64,000 nucleotides of DNA from Petunia secreta (Eukaryota > Streptophyta > Magnoliopsida > Solanales > Solanaceae). Position numbers and translations under genes: made by a program. This document shows, piece after piece, positions 44,282 to 55,598 of the stretch. Each line of letters opens with the position of its first letter. Position 1 is the stretch's first letter. The notes under the pieces were generated by a model. It was given only the letters and a program-made list of their open reading frames with translations, had not been told where the DNA came from and ran no database searches. The stretch spans positions 23,906,001 to 23,970,000 of the forward strand of contig JARKIP010000022.1 in the NCBI GenBank assembly GCA_029990175.1, in the 5' to 3' direction.

Positions 44282-45860
44282 TGTTGACACCCAATTTTGT
44301 CCCGAATTTTAATTAAAAGTATAATAATTTTAAAATTAAGTTCAATTTTGAAGATTGCAAATAAATAGCTAATTTTTAAAGGAAATGGCCAAAATCGCAA
44401 GTCATCCCTTCATTTGTAGCGTACTGTATAATTATTTGTTTAATTTAATTGAAGGATAATTACGTTCTTAACCTTAAAATTTAACCGACGTGTGCAATTA
44501 TCTTATTTACTTAATTATATTAAAAAGAGACTAATTTCGTTCTAAGCCTAAAAGTAACCCATCTCCGCAAAATATATATTACATACAATACATCCATTTC
44601 ATTTTTTATTTTGAAGCCCATTTCACTATCTCCCTCATATATTCATTTTCCTACTACACACCAAAAAAAAACCTACTCCAAAAAATCCATCAGCCGCAGC
44701 CCCCACGATTTTGGACTCCTCCTCCTCACCTTCTCCTCGTCTCCCTTTTCCCTTCGCCGTAGACCATACACCCACCATTTTATTAACACACAGCAACACG
44801 TACACACACCCATCAATATACACACGCAGAAACATATAAAAATCGAAGGGAGAGTAGATCGGGATAAAAAGGGGTTTCTGGATTTTGTTGTTCGTTGTTG
44901 TTCTTGACTGTTATCGGGAAAGAGGAGATCGGGAAAGAGGAGAAACGGGGAAGGAGGAGTTGAAGCGACGCCGTCAAAGGTCGCCGGAATCTCCACCGGA
45001 GACCCACCAGGCGTTACTCCTCCTCCATTCGTTTACTTGATTTGTGTGTTATTGCCGTTTGCTTCGCCGGAGAATCATCTTTTTTTTGTTTGTTTGCTGA
45101 TGTATACTGCTTCCCATCGTGAGTTTAGGCTTCACGCTTGTCCGATGACTTTTCTATTATGAAACTCGACGGGGTTCACACTAATCCTACTGTTTCGGTT
45201 TTGATGGTGTTGGTTTCCAAAAGGGTAGCAATGGAAACCATTTCTGTGACATGGTTCTGTCGATTCTTTTCTCGACGATTGTTTCTGAATTGTTGTTGTG
45301 CTATTGCTCAACGTTTGTTTCTGGGTGTTTGTCATGCTGTTGCTTACTCCGTTTAGCCCTGTTCGACCCGTTTACATTGTGTTACATCTGACCCGTTTTG
45401 GCATATTGCCTTGCCCTGATTGTTTTGGTGCAATTGTGGAAATTTTCTATGACTTTGGATTGATTAACCTATGTTGTTGGACTGGCTTATGCATTGACTG
45501 GATTTTCTGAGTGCAGGGATTCATTTTGGGTAAATTTTGTCCGTTATGGAACATTAGATTGATTTGGACAGATACTACGTGGCCAATGAAAATATATATA
45601 TATACCTATTTGAGGCCTACCCAATGAATTGACGGATTTCGAACGGATACTACACTTGAATAGTCCCGTCCCCGTGTCCCTAAAGCAAATAGGCGATGAT
45701 GAATGCATTTTAATGCTAAGCAAGTTGAATAGAGTAGTGGGTTTGGTGCTTTGGCACGGCAATACGGTCCGGGCTCCGTGTTTGCAACCGCACCAAATCC
45801 CGAGCCTCTATTCGACGCGCCATACAAACCTGAGCCTTAATTTTGCAAAAACAAAACCCC

Positions 45861-45921
<61 letters not shown>

Positions 45922-45949
45922 TATTATTATATTATTATTATTATTATTA

Positions 45950-46035
<86 letters not shown>

Positions 46036-46818
46036 TTTATTATTGTTATTTTATTTCATTAATTATTATACCTTATTATCGTACTAATCCTATTTTACTT
46101 GTTTGTTTTGCGAGGAACATATTGGCGCGAATAATTTATGGACGAGTTTGACTAATTCACGAACGGGAATAACCCATTGCATTAAAGGCATTTGGGGATT
46201 GAATCCGGACCCGAGCATTCAGAAATAAGACTTAGGAATTTTAGAAAATCCAAGGCTCCCGCGAGTTGATCATTTCCCGGGTTTTATCTTTAAACTTCGC
46301 ATTACTTTCCCTAGATATTTATGCAAATAAATGTGTAAAATACTTTATTTATCAATAATATTTGATTGATTGGTATATTGCTTTACTTTATGTGCATTAT
46401 CCTTTTTATTTTTGAAGTCGTTATTTAATTTATTACAAACTGGGGCAAATTAGCAAAATGCGTGCAAAAATTAAAATATTTTTCATAAACAAGTTTTATT
46501 TCAATTAATTATTTTAGATAAATTTTCTAGAAAAGCATATTTTGCAAATATTTTGGAAACCTGTCGGATTAACCGTTTTTAACGGAATTTCGAAAGTGCC
46601 TTAAAAACCTTCTTTCGAAATTAGCAAAACCTCTTACCTTTAGAATCTCTGGAAGAAAGACAGTCTTTTTTATAAAACGGAGTTTTGCACGCATTTGTTA
46701 ATTTGGTTCCCTGTTTTCCTTAAATTGGGTGGCGACTCCAAAAACTCCAAAAGAGTTAGCCCATCCTGTCGATATTCCGGAACTTATCCTTTTCGGGGGT
46801 AATTTTTGGGGTTCAACA
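44282..46818 (+). repeat. LARD 5' LTR
   Basis: 2537 bp, unusually long. It contains a TATA-like AT run (CAAAATATATATTACATAC near 44567), a (TTA)n tract and the block GGGTGGCGACTCC near its end. ORFs predicted inside it are poly-Ile or poly-Tyr products of the microsatellite or overlap in several frames. Confidence 0.95.
45861..46036. repeat. (TTA)n microsatellite in the LARD 5' LTR
   Basis: About 55 TTA units with phase slips. The matching tract in the other LTR (53407-53558) is shorter and contains a (TA)n run at about 53489-53514. It changed after insertion. Confidence 0.95.
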
Positions 46819-46821
46819 GCA

Positions 46822-46839
46822 TGGCGACTCTGCTGGGGA
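46822..46839 (+). other. LARD primer binding site
   Basis: TGGCGACTCTGCTGGGGA three bases after the LTR. This type occurs in Tat and Ogre-like plant elements and is usually assigned to tRNA-Arg; the assignment is from memory. Confidence 0.8.
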
Positions 46840-49593
46840 GCAATAAAGGTTTTGACCATAAAGGTTTCCAATTGTTTGCAACTAGCATGCTTAATTTATT
46901 TGCTTTATTATATCTGTTTGTTTGGTTTGCCTTATAAAGTATGTATTGTATTCATTTGTGCATAGTCTGCATTCCGTTCATATTTCCTCCCTCATGGAGC
47001 CTGTCAATTCTCTTTCACCTCCTCGATTTCATCACGGGGGGCCCGCATGACGGGCAATAATACAGGAAGGGCATTGTCCTTCCTAGGTCTCTGAATTTCT
47101 TTCGTGTCACCAAAGTTAGTTGGGATATGGTTTGCCTGGTTTTGTCATGGCCGGTTTTACTGGTTTATGGGGCCAGGTTTATCCCGCATAGATCGAATCA
47201 GCCTCAACCGTCAGCCCACTCTTAGAAGGAGATTAGGTCATGCATGCATATATACCTTAGTTTGGGGGGGAGTTCGGCATATTTGGTTGGTTTGTGTTTT
47301 GGAGATGGTTTGGTGTAGTGAGATCTAAGAGGCGAAGCCCCTGGTGTCTTTAAAAGGATCAGTGGGGTCCCTCTCGTGGATGGCTTTGCGTGTGTGCAGG
47401 CCTATGTTGATTATCCAGCTGCAACTTTGTAAAATTGAAGTATGCTTGTCGCATACTAGGAGAGCGAAGCCCCTGTGTCTTTGAATGACCAGTGGGGTCC
47501 CTCCTTGAAGACCAGTGCGGTCTTCGCTACCTAGGAAACTGAGAGGCTTGATTGAAGCCGAGGACCAGTGAGGAGCCCTATGAACAAGGTCAGTGAGCCT
47601 TGCAAAACCTAGGAGGCTGAGAGGTTTGTCTTAAGCCGAGGACCAGTGAGGTTTTGTTTTGAAAGGCCAATTGGCGCCTTTCGTGATTTGCAGTCTGGTA
47701 TTGTGGAAGCAGTTGGAAAATTTTCCCCCTGGATGTTGTAAACAATTGGGAGTTGTGTTTGGAGGAGTGTAGATGTTTGCAAAAGCTGGAGGATTGTTTC
47801 GGGTTTTAGTCATTTGGGTTTAGAATTTTGTGCAGATGCTGTGGCGAGCATGAGCTGTGTTAAAATGTTAATTGCCTGCCTTGCTTTGTTTGCTCAAAAT
47901 GCGTTAAATACTAGGTGTTGCTTGCTTGTATGCAATCCTATGAATGACATGCAAAATATCTTAGTTACCCTTTGTGAGGTTTCTTTTGTTTTGTTTACTT
48001 CTCTATCAAATGTTGGATTTGTGAAGTGGCAGACCATCCACCATGCAAAGGTTTCGAGATATGATTGATGGTAGACGCTTTAGCTCGTGAACGGTGCAGT
48101 ACCAGAAGCTAATGGCATTGCTTGAAAGAACTCGGCGATTGAACTTAGTAGCATTGTTTTCAATTTTAATTCAGATTGAGGCCCTGAATTGCATTGTACT
48201 TAAAGCTTGTGTTATTCTGAATCAACTCATTTTGAATGTCTGAAAGTTGAAATAAAATTCATCGCATTCTTATTATGTTATTTACGCTTGCATTTGTTTC
48301 CATTGCAAAATTAAAATTGATAAACCTGTCAAAACTTTGCTTGTAACGTATGGCAAAACAACTGAACAATTTAAATCGATGCACTGAAAGTTATTGTCTG
48401 TGCTCTTTGGATATCGCACTACTGTTGGAACTTCAACTGGGGCAGCTTTTATTTGTTGGTATATGGCGTTGAGGCAGTGGTGCAGAACTACGCACGGTCT
48501 GATTCCCAAGGAGGGATACGTAGGCTCCCTCATCGGGCTCGACCCTTTAGCATCTAAATTATTATTTTCCCCCCAAGAAGGACAACTGGGGCAATTTTTG
48601 CAAAACGAGTTAAGGATGCAGAAGATTATAACTGGGGCAGAATTTTGCAAGAAGCGGCGTTGGTTGTTAAAGATGAGTTGGCAGGAATTTTTAAATTGGT
48701 TAAGCAAACAGTGCGAAGTCTAAGGCAAAGGACGTTCAGTTTGTTTTAAAATATGTTACAAGTTCAAGTCAAGGCAAAAATTTTCAAAATGCATCTTTGA
48801 CTTCATTTGCATGCTTATTTCACTCGCTATATTGCATTAAAATATTTTATCTTGCCTCTATCTTTCAAATTCTATGCTATTTGAGTTCATGAGCCAAGTT
48901 TCTGAAAGCAATTCGCAAATCCAAGTCCAATGAAGACGAGGAAGCAGCAGGAGCAGCAAGATCAGGATGAAGTCTGCACAAATCAAATGCTTCCCCTTCC
49001 CTCCTCAGAACTAACAATTTTCTTTGAGAGCAGGAACATGAAAGCTTGCATTGAAAAGATCATTCGCACTATGGATGAACAGTTTATGGAACACGCTTTG
49101 AAAGTTGCCTTGCAAATTGCGTCGCATTGCCCTTTTCATGACTCAAAGCATTATGCTTTGTCATGAGTTATTGCCGAACAGGCGGCATTTCTACCCCTAT
49201 GACTTTCATTCTTAATAGGCGACAAAGCCGAGGCTTGTTTTGTGTTTTCAAAACTAAGCCAAATAGGGCATCGCTTTGTTTCAGGCTATAATCCACACAA
49301 GGCCATCCTTGCCGGATTGTCTCGCCAATTGATTTATCAATGGCTATCGCACTGACTATATTTCCGCACTACTTTGCTTTGCACTTATCTTGAATTACGC
49401 CTTCACACTTGCTTTAAAATTAACGCCTTGCTTTACTCTTTCAGGTTGACCATCGGCTACGAGGATTCCCTTTTGTTGGACTCTCTCGCTTATTGATTCG
49501 CCAAATAGCTCTTGCATTGCTCTACATTCCCACATTACTTTGCTTCGCACTTGCTTTAAATTATGCCTTTGTATTACGTCTTGTTTTACTTTT
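46840..49593 (+). other. LARD interior, left part, non-coding
   Basis: No domain-bearing ORF. Degenerate repeats at 47330-47660 use phrases such as GCGAAGCCCCTG, CAGTGGGGTCCCTC and AAGCCGAGGACCAGTG. Near 48486-48540 is AACTACGCACGG followed by GGATACGTAGGCTCCCTC, which resembles a second phrase near 51650 (GAGATATGTAGGCAACTC). Such GATACGTAGGCA motifs occur in LARD and Ogre-like elements of dicots. Confidence 0.6.
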
Positions 49594-50340
49594 CAGATTA
49601 ACAGGTCAGTCCCGAGACCCTCCTTGCTTCGTGCCGGACCGGCTCGCCAGCTGATTTGTAACAATCAACCCCAAGACCCTCCTTGCTTCATGCCCGACCG
49701 GCTTGCCAGTTGATTTGTCAAGATTGTTCAAATTGCTTCGCACTTGCTTTAAATTATGCTTTTGCATTTTCTTTGTATTACGTCTTGTTTTACTTTTCAG
49801 ATTAACAGATCAGTCCCGAGACCCTCCTTGCTTCGTGCCGGACCGGCTCCCCAGCTGATTTGTAGACAATCAACCCCAAGACCCTCCTTGCTTCATGCCC
49901 GACCGGCTTGCCAGTTGATTTGTCAAGATTGTTCGAATTGCTTCGCACTTGCTTTAAATTATGCCTTTGCGTTTTCTTTGTATTACGTCTTGTTTTACTT
50001 TTCAGATTAACAGGTCAGTCCCGAGACCCTCCTTGCTTCGTGCCGGACCGGCTCGCCAGCTGATTTGTAGACAATCAACCCCAAGACCCTCCTTGCTTCA
50101 TGCCCGACCGGCTTGCCAGTTGATTTGTCAAGATTGTTCAAATTGCTTCGCACTTGCTTTAAATTATGCCTTTGCATTTTCTTTGTATTACGTCTTGTTT
50201 TACTTTTCAGATTAACAGGTCAGTCCCGAGACCCTCCTTGCTTCGTGCCGGACCGGCTCCCCAGCTGATTTGTAGACAATCAACCCCAAGACCCTCCTTG
50301 CTTCATGCCCGACCGGCTTGCCAGTTGATTTGTCAAGATT
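49594..50340 (+). repeat. 205-bp tandem repeat, nearly four copies, LARD interior
   Basis: CAGATTAACAGRTCAGTCCC recurs at 49594, 49798, 50003 and 50208 (spacing 204, 205, 205). Each unit contains two diverged sub-repeats around GACCCTCCTTGCTTC and GACCGGCT. Each unit also has TTTTACTTTTCAG just before ATTAACAG, which looks like a 3' splice site. Copies are almost identical, so amplification was recent. Confidence 0.95.
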
Positions 50341-50448
50341 GTTGAAAATGCCTTGCACTATGCCTTCGCATTTGCTTTATTGCTTCGCCAATGGATGGGA
50401 AGACAATTTATCAAAGATATTGCAGCTTTCACTTACAAATTACGTCAT

Positions 50449-51085
50449 GCCTACCATAAGCAATTGGAGGCCTTATTCTAAAGCCTATCATAAGCAATTG
50501 AAGGCTCTTTTATTATTGATCCTACCGTAAGCAATCAGAGGGTCTTATCATCAAGTCTATCGTGAGCAAGCGAAGACTTCATTAGCATTGAAGCCTACCA
50601 TAAGCAATTGGAGGCCTTATTTTGAAGCCTATCATAAGCAATTGAAGGCTCTTTTATTATTGATCCTACCGTAAGCAATCGGGGGGTCTTATTATCAAGT
50701 CTATCGTGAGCAAGCGAAGACTTCATTAGCATTCATGCCTACCATAAGCAATTGGAGGCCTTATTTTGAAGCCTATCGTAGACAATCGAAGGCCTTATCA
50801 TTTGAAGCCTACCATAGACAATTGGAGGCCCTATTATGAAGTCTACCGTAAACAATCGGAGACATCACATTTACCAAGTCTACCGTAAACAATCGGAGAC
50901 ATCACATTTACCAAGTCTACCGTAGACAATCGGAGGCGTGGTTCTTTATCAAGTCTATCGTATACAATCGAAGACGTCATTATCATTTGAAGCCTATCAT
51001 AAACAATTGGAAGCCTTTTTTATGAAGCCTATCGTAGACAATCGAAGGCGCTATTGTTATGAATCCTACCATAGACAACTAGAGG
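50449..51085 (+). repeat. Array of 18 co-varying hairpins, about 36-bp period
   Basis: Eighteen units spaced 34-39 bp apart each form a 5' arm GYCTAYCR, an 8-base loop (TAAGCAAT, TAGACAAT or TGAGCAAG) and a 3' arm YGRAGRC, with one bulged A. When the second arm base is C its partner is G, when T it is A. The sixth and eighth positions co-vary in the same way (CCA with TGG, CCG with CGG, TCA with TGA, TCG with CGA). By eye 14 units pair perfectly, one more needs a single G-T pair and the others have a mismatch or several wobbles. Units start at 50449, 50483, 50518, 50555, 50593, 50627, 50662, 50699, 50737, 50771, 50807, 50841, 50878, 50915, 50953, 50992, 51027, 51063. No ORF explains it. Confidence 0.9.
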
Positions 51086-51801
51086 CGTATCATGAATAAG
51101 GATCAGCTTAGAGGTTCTCCGGGCGGAGTATCTTGTCAGTTGATCGAAGGAAGAACTTTTGATGATATCACCACCCGCATTTACAATTTTGTTATCACTT
51201 TATTTATTTCTTATTCCAATTATTACAGTTTATTAGCAGTTGCACGTTTACCGTTTGTTGAGATTATTGCAGGATTTTTAGCAGCACCGCAGCAGCGTTT
51301 GGAGAATAAAATGGAGCTTTGCTTAGCAATGAACCGGGGCAATCGTTGATATGAGCTGGACTCGTCAACGAAGACCTGAAGAATCGCACCCGCATAAGTC
51401 ATCCACCCTAGAGGTAAGTCTCTTGTTAACTCTGAGTCTGAGATTTGAGATTGAAGACAAGATGGCTCGGTTATCGAGGTGTAGTGGAAGCTATGTCCGT
51501 GTAAACCCCTCTTTATGGGTGTGTCGTCGACCACATTTTCATAACTGGGGTGATTACAAGCCTCTTTTCCCGCGCTTGAGTAGTCGTCACTATCTCGTCT
51601 TTGATTTTCAAATCGCGTCGAACTACATATGGCCTGATTCTCTTTCAGTCCGAGATATGTAGGCAACTCGGAAACCGAAGTTCGGCCATGCCCATAAGCC
51701 TCACATTTTGATCCTAGGAATCGAAGTCTTGGCTTTACCATGACAAAATTGGGTTTCACGTCAACTTCTTTACCCTGGAAACTCTTTCATCCTTTCCGGG
51801 T
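51086..51801 (+). other. LARD interior, right end, no gene supported
   Basis: Open frames here (such as 51223-51759 on -) have no known domain and overlap others in opposite directions. The phrase GAGATATGTAGGCAACTCGG near 51652 repeats the motif seen near 48510. Confidence 0.55.
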
Positions 51802-51814
51802 AAAGAGGGGCAGC
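51802..51814 (+). other. LARD polypurine tract
   Basis: AAAGAGGGGCAGC lies immediately before the 3' LTR start TGTTGACACC. Confidence 0.9.
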
Positions 51815-53405
51815 TGTTGACACCCAATTTTGTCCCGAATTTTAATTAAAAGTATAATAATTTTAAAATTAAGTTCAATTTTGAAGAATGCAAATAAATA
51901 GCTAATTTTTAAAGGAAATGGCCAAAATCGCAAGTCATCCCTTCATTTGTAGCGTACTGTATAATTATTTGTTTAATTTAATTGAAGGATAATTACGTTC
52001 TTAACCTTAAAATTTAACCGACGTGTGCAATTATCTTATTTACTTAATTATATTAAAAAGAGACTAATTTCGTTCTAAGCCTAAAAGTAACCCATCTCCG
52101 CAAAATATATATTACATACAATACATCCATTTCATTTTTTATTTTGAAGCCCATTTCACTATCTCCCTCATATATTCATTTTCCTACTACACACAAAAAA
52201 AAAACCTACTCCTTCAAAAAATCCATCAGCCGCAGCCCCCACGATTTTGGACTCCTTCTCCTCACCTTCTCCTCGTCTCCCTTTTCCCTTCGCCGTAGAC
52301 CATACACCCACCATTTTATTAACACACAGCAACACGTACACACACCCATCAATATACATACGCAGAAACATATAAAAATCGAAGGGAGAGTAGATCGGGA
52401 TAAAAAGGTGTTTCTGGATTTTGTTGTTCGTTGTTGTTCTTGACTGTTATCGGGAAAGAGGAGATCGGGAAAGAGGAGAAACGGGGAAGGAGGAGTTGAA
52501 GCGACGCCGACAAAGGTCGCCGGAATCTCCACCGAAGACCCACCAGGCGTTGCTCCTCCTCCATCCGTTTACTTGATTTGTGTGTTATTGCCGTTTGCTT
52601 CGCCGGAGAATCATCTTTTTTTTTGTTTGTTTGCTGATGTATACTGCTTCCCATCGTGAGTTTAGGCTTCACGCTTGTCCGATGACTTTTCTATTATGAA
52701 ACTCGACGGGGTTCACACTAATCCTACTGTTTCGGTTTTGATGGTGTTGGTTTCCAAAAGGGTAGCAAAGGAAACCATTTCTGTGACATGGTTCTGTCGA
52801 TTCTTTTCTCGACGATTGTTTCTGAATTGTTGTTGTGCTATTGCTCAACGTTTGTTTCTGGGTGTTTGTCATGCTGTTGCTTACTCCGTTTAGCCCTGTT
52901 CGACCCTGTTTGACCCGTTTACATTGTGTTACATCTGACCCGTTTTGGCATATTGCCTTGCCCTGATTGTTTTGGTGCAATTGTGGAAATTTTCTATGAC
53001 TTTGGATTGATTAACCTATGTTGTTGGACTGGCTTATGCATTGACTGGATTTTCTGAGTGCAGGGATTCATTTTGGGTAAATTATGTCCGTTACGGAACA
53101 TTAGATTGATTTGGACAGATACTACGTGGCCAATGAAAATATATATATACCTATTTGAGGCCTACCCAATGAATTGACGGATTTCGAACGGATACTACAC
53201 TTGAATAGTCCCGTCCCCGTGTCCCTAAAGCAAATAGGCGATGATGAATGCATTTTAATGCTAAGCAAGTTGAATAGAGTAGTGGGTTTGGTGCTTTGGC
53301 ACGGCAATACGGTCCGGGCTCCGTGTTTGCAACCGCACCAAATCCCGAGCCTCTATTCGACGCGCCATACAAACCTGAGCCTTAATTTTGCAAAAACAAA
53401 ACCCC

Positions 53406-53475
<70 letters not shown>

Positions 53476-53483
53476 TATTATAT

Positions 53484-53556
<73 letters not shown>

Positions 53557-54339
53557 TTTATTATTGTTATTTTATTTCATTAATTATTATACCTTATTAT
53601 CGTACTAATCCTATTTTACTTGTTTGTTTTGCAAGGAACATATTGGCGCGAATAATTTATGGACGAGTTTGACTAATTCACGAACGGGAATAACCCATTG
53701 CATTAAAGGCATTTGGGGATTGAATCCGGACCCGAGCATTCAGAAATAAGACTTAGGAATTTTAGAAAATCCAAGGCTCCCGCGAGTTGATCATTTCCCG
53801 GGTTTTATCTTTAAACTTCGCATTACTTTCCCTAGATATTTATGCAAATAAATGTGTAAAATACTTTATTTATCAATAATATTTGATTGATTGGTATATT
53901 GCTTTACTTTATGTGCATTATCCTTTTTATTTTTGAAGTCGTTATTTAATTTATTGCAAACTGGGGCAAATTAGCAAAATGCGTGCAAAAATTAAAATAT
54001 TTTTCATAAACAAGTTTTATTTCAATTAATTATTTTAGATAAATTTTCTAGAAAAGCATATTTTGCAAATATTTTGGAAACCTGTCGGATTAACCGTTTT
54101 TAACGGAATTTCGAAAGTGCCTTAAAAACCTTCTTTCGAAATTAGCAAAACCTCTTACCTTTAGAATCTCTAGAAGAAAGACAGTCTTTTTTATAAAACG
54201 GAGTTTTGCACGCATTTGTTAATTTGGTTCCCTGTTTTCCTTAAATTGGGTGGCGACTCCAAAAACTCCAAAAGAGTTAGCCCATCCTGTCGATATTCCG
54301 GAACTTATCCTTTTCGGGGGTAATTTTTGGGGTTCAACA
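51815..54339 (+). repeat. LARD 3' LTR
   Basis: 2525 bp, mate of 44282-46818. Visible differences include GAAGAATG for GAAGATTG, an extra TTC near 52213, CCGACAAAGG for CCGTCAAAGG, a 10-bp insertion in GACCCTGTTTGACCCG and the rearranged (TTA)n/(TA)n tract. Confidence 0.95.
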
Positions 54340-54344
54340 CACGA

Positions 54345-54732
54345 CATGCAAGCTGTTCCTTCTACTTACCATAGGGTATTGAAATTCCCATCCGAATGGG
54401 GAGTACGTGAAGTTCGAGGAGAGCAACGCTCTGCCCGAGATTGCTATTCTGTGGCTCTCAAACTGCCCGAAGAAAACATATAGCAATTACAGCGACCGGG
54501 AACAGACATACCACCCGAAGCGGCTGAGTACAAAGTCCCGGAATTTATTGCGAAGATGGATGAAAGAGAAAGCCACATGCCAACCGTGGAGGCTTTGGAA
54601 CCCGAAGAACTGTTCGCCGACAAGCCAGAGTGGAAGGTATATCTAGGGACCGAGCTGAACTAGTGCCTACGAGGAGATATCCTCCAGTTTCTCAAGGAGC
54701 GGCATACAACATTCGCCTGGTCTCATGCAGAT
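54345..54732 (+). pseudogene. Tat C protease end and linker to RT
   Basis: The pol frame resumes after the LARD target duplication (MQAVPSTYHRVLKFPSEWGV, VREVRGEQRSARDCY), with in-frame TAG stops at 54481 and 54661. TFAWSHADMTGISPD at its end is the conserved linker before RT (compare DYFAWSNTNFAGTDP in the older copy). It is one continuous frame with RT apart from the stops. Confidence 0.82.
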
Positions 54733-55598
54733 ATGACAGGTATTTCTCCTGACATTATTACTCACAGGTTGAACGTTGATCCGTATCACCGCCCGGTGAA
54801 ACAAAAGACGCGCCAGCAAGGAGCCTTTCGGAACCAAATCAGTAACGACGAGGTCGACTGGCTGTTGAAAATCGGTTCAGTACGTAAAGTCAAATACCCA
54901 GACTGGTTAGCCAACGTGGTTGTCGTACCTAAAAAGAACGGCAAATGGCGAGTCTACATTGACTTCATAGATCTAAACAAAGCCTGCCCGAAGGATTCAT
55001 ATCCTCTCCCCAAGATAGATCAGCTGATCGATGTAACCGCCGGACACGAAGTGCTAACCTTCCTCGACGCATACTCCGGATACAACCAGATATTGATGGA
55101 TCTTGACGACCAGGAGAAGACGGCGTTCATAACCTGGCGAGGTACGTACTGTTATAAAGTCATGCCATTTGGACTGAAAAATGCAGGTGCAACTTATCAG
55201 ATCTAGTCAATCGAATGTTCCACGACCATATCAAAAAGACTATGGAAGTGTACATCGATGACATGCTAATAAAATCCAAACGAGCAGAGGATCATCTGGC
55301 ACATCTGAAGGAAGCTTTCCGAATCCTGGATTAGTATAACATGAAGCTGAATCCAGAGAAATGCGCTTTCGGATTTGGGTCAGGGAAATTTCTTGGATTC
55401 ATTGTTTCTCAGCGTGGCATTGAAGTCAATCCCGCTCAGATTAAAGCCATAGAATCTATCCCAGATGTACTTCACAACAGGAAAGACGTCATGAAACTAA
55501 CCGGGAGAGTGGCAGCTCTACGCAGGTTCATCTCCCGGTCATCAGACCGTTGCAAAAGTTTCTTCGATGTCCTAAAACAAAACAAGGAGTTCGAATAG
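54733..55598 (+). pseudogene. Tat C reverse transcriptase (one frameshift, stops)
   Basis: RT blocks: YPDWLANVVVVPKKNGKWRV, FIDLNKACPKDSYPLPKIDQ, FLDAYSGYNQILM, FITWRGTYCYKVMPFGLKNA. A one-base loss near 55200 shifts the frame before the catalytic YIDDMLIKSK (about 55254), and a TAG follows at about 55334. The rest (MKLNPEKCAFGFGSGKFLGF, LTGRVAALRRFISRSSDRCK) runs to a TAG at 55596-55598. The core motifs are otherwise well kept, so loss of function is fairly recent. Confidence 0.9.

Larger units (their letters stand above)
44282..54339 (+). mobile_element. LARD: large coding-free LTR retrotransposon
   Basis: LTRs of 2537 and 2525 bp start TGTTGACACCC and end GGGGTTCAACA. CACGA flanks both sides (44277-44281, 54340-54344). 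A PBS follows the left LTR and a PPT precedes the right one, so it is + oriented. The 5-kb interior has no gag or pol. It has tandem repeats of 205 bp (49594-50340) and an array of 18 hairpins (50449-51085). About 15-16 substitutions between the LTRs, outside the microsatellite, give an estimate near 0.6%, so it moved recently using proteins made elsewhere. Confidence 0.96.

Noticed and set aside
44611..44907. 98-residue ORF in the LARD LTR (also 52144-52443)
   Set aside because: Open in both LTR copies because they are recent duplicates; minus-strand frames are equally open, so coding is not supported.
45629..46151. ORFs with long poly-Tyr and poly-Ile stretches (also 53174-53672)
   Set aside because: They are translations of the (TTA)n microsatellite in different frames.
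49594..51085. CRISPR-like array
   Set aside because: Regular spacing is present, but units and spacers are both related, the setting is a plant LTR element and there are no cas genes.
51223..51759. 178-residue minus-strand ORF in the LARD
   Set aside because: No domain, antisense to the element, and opposed by another open frame; chance seems more likely.
54250..54483. ORF beginning MATPKTPKELAHPVD
   Set aside because: Its start lies in the LARD LTR and its end in Tat C protease; it is a junction product, not a gene.
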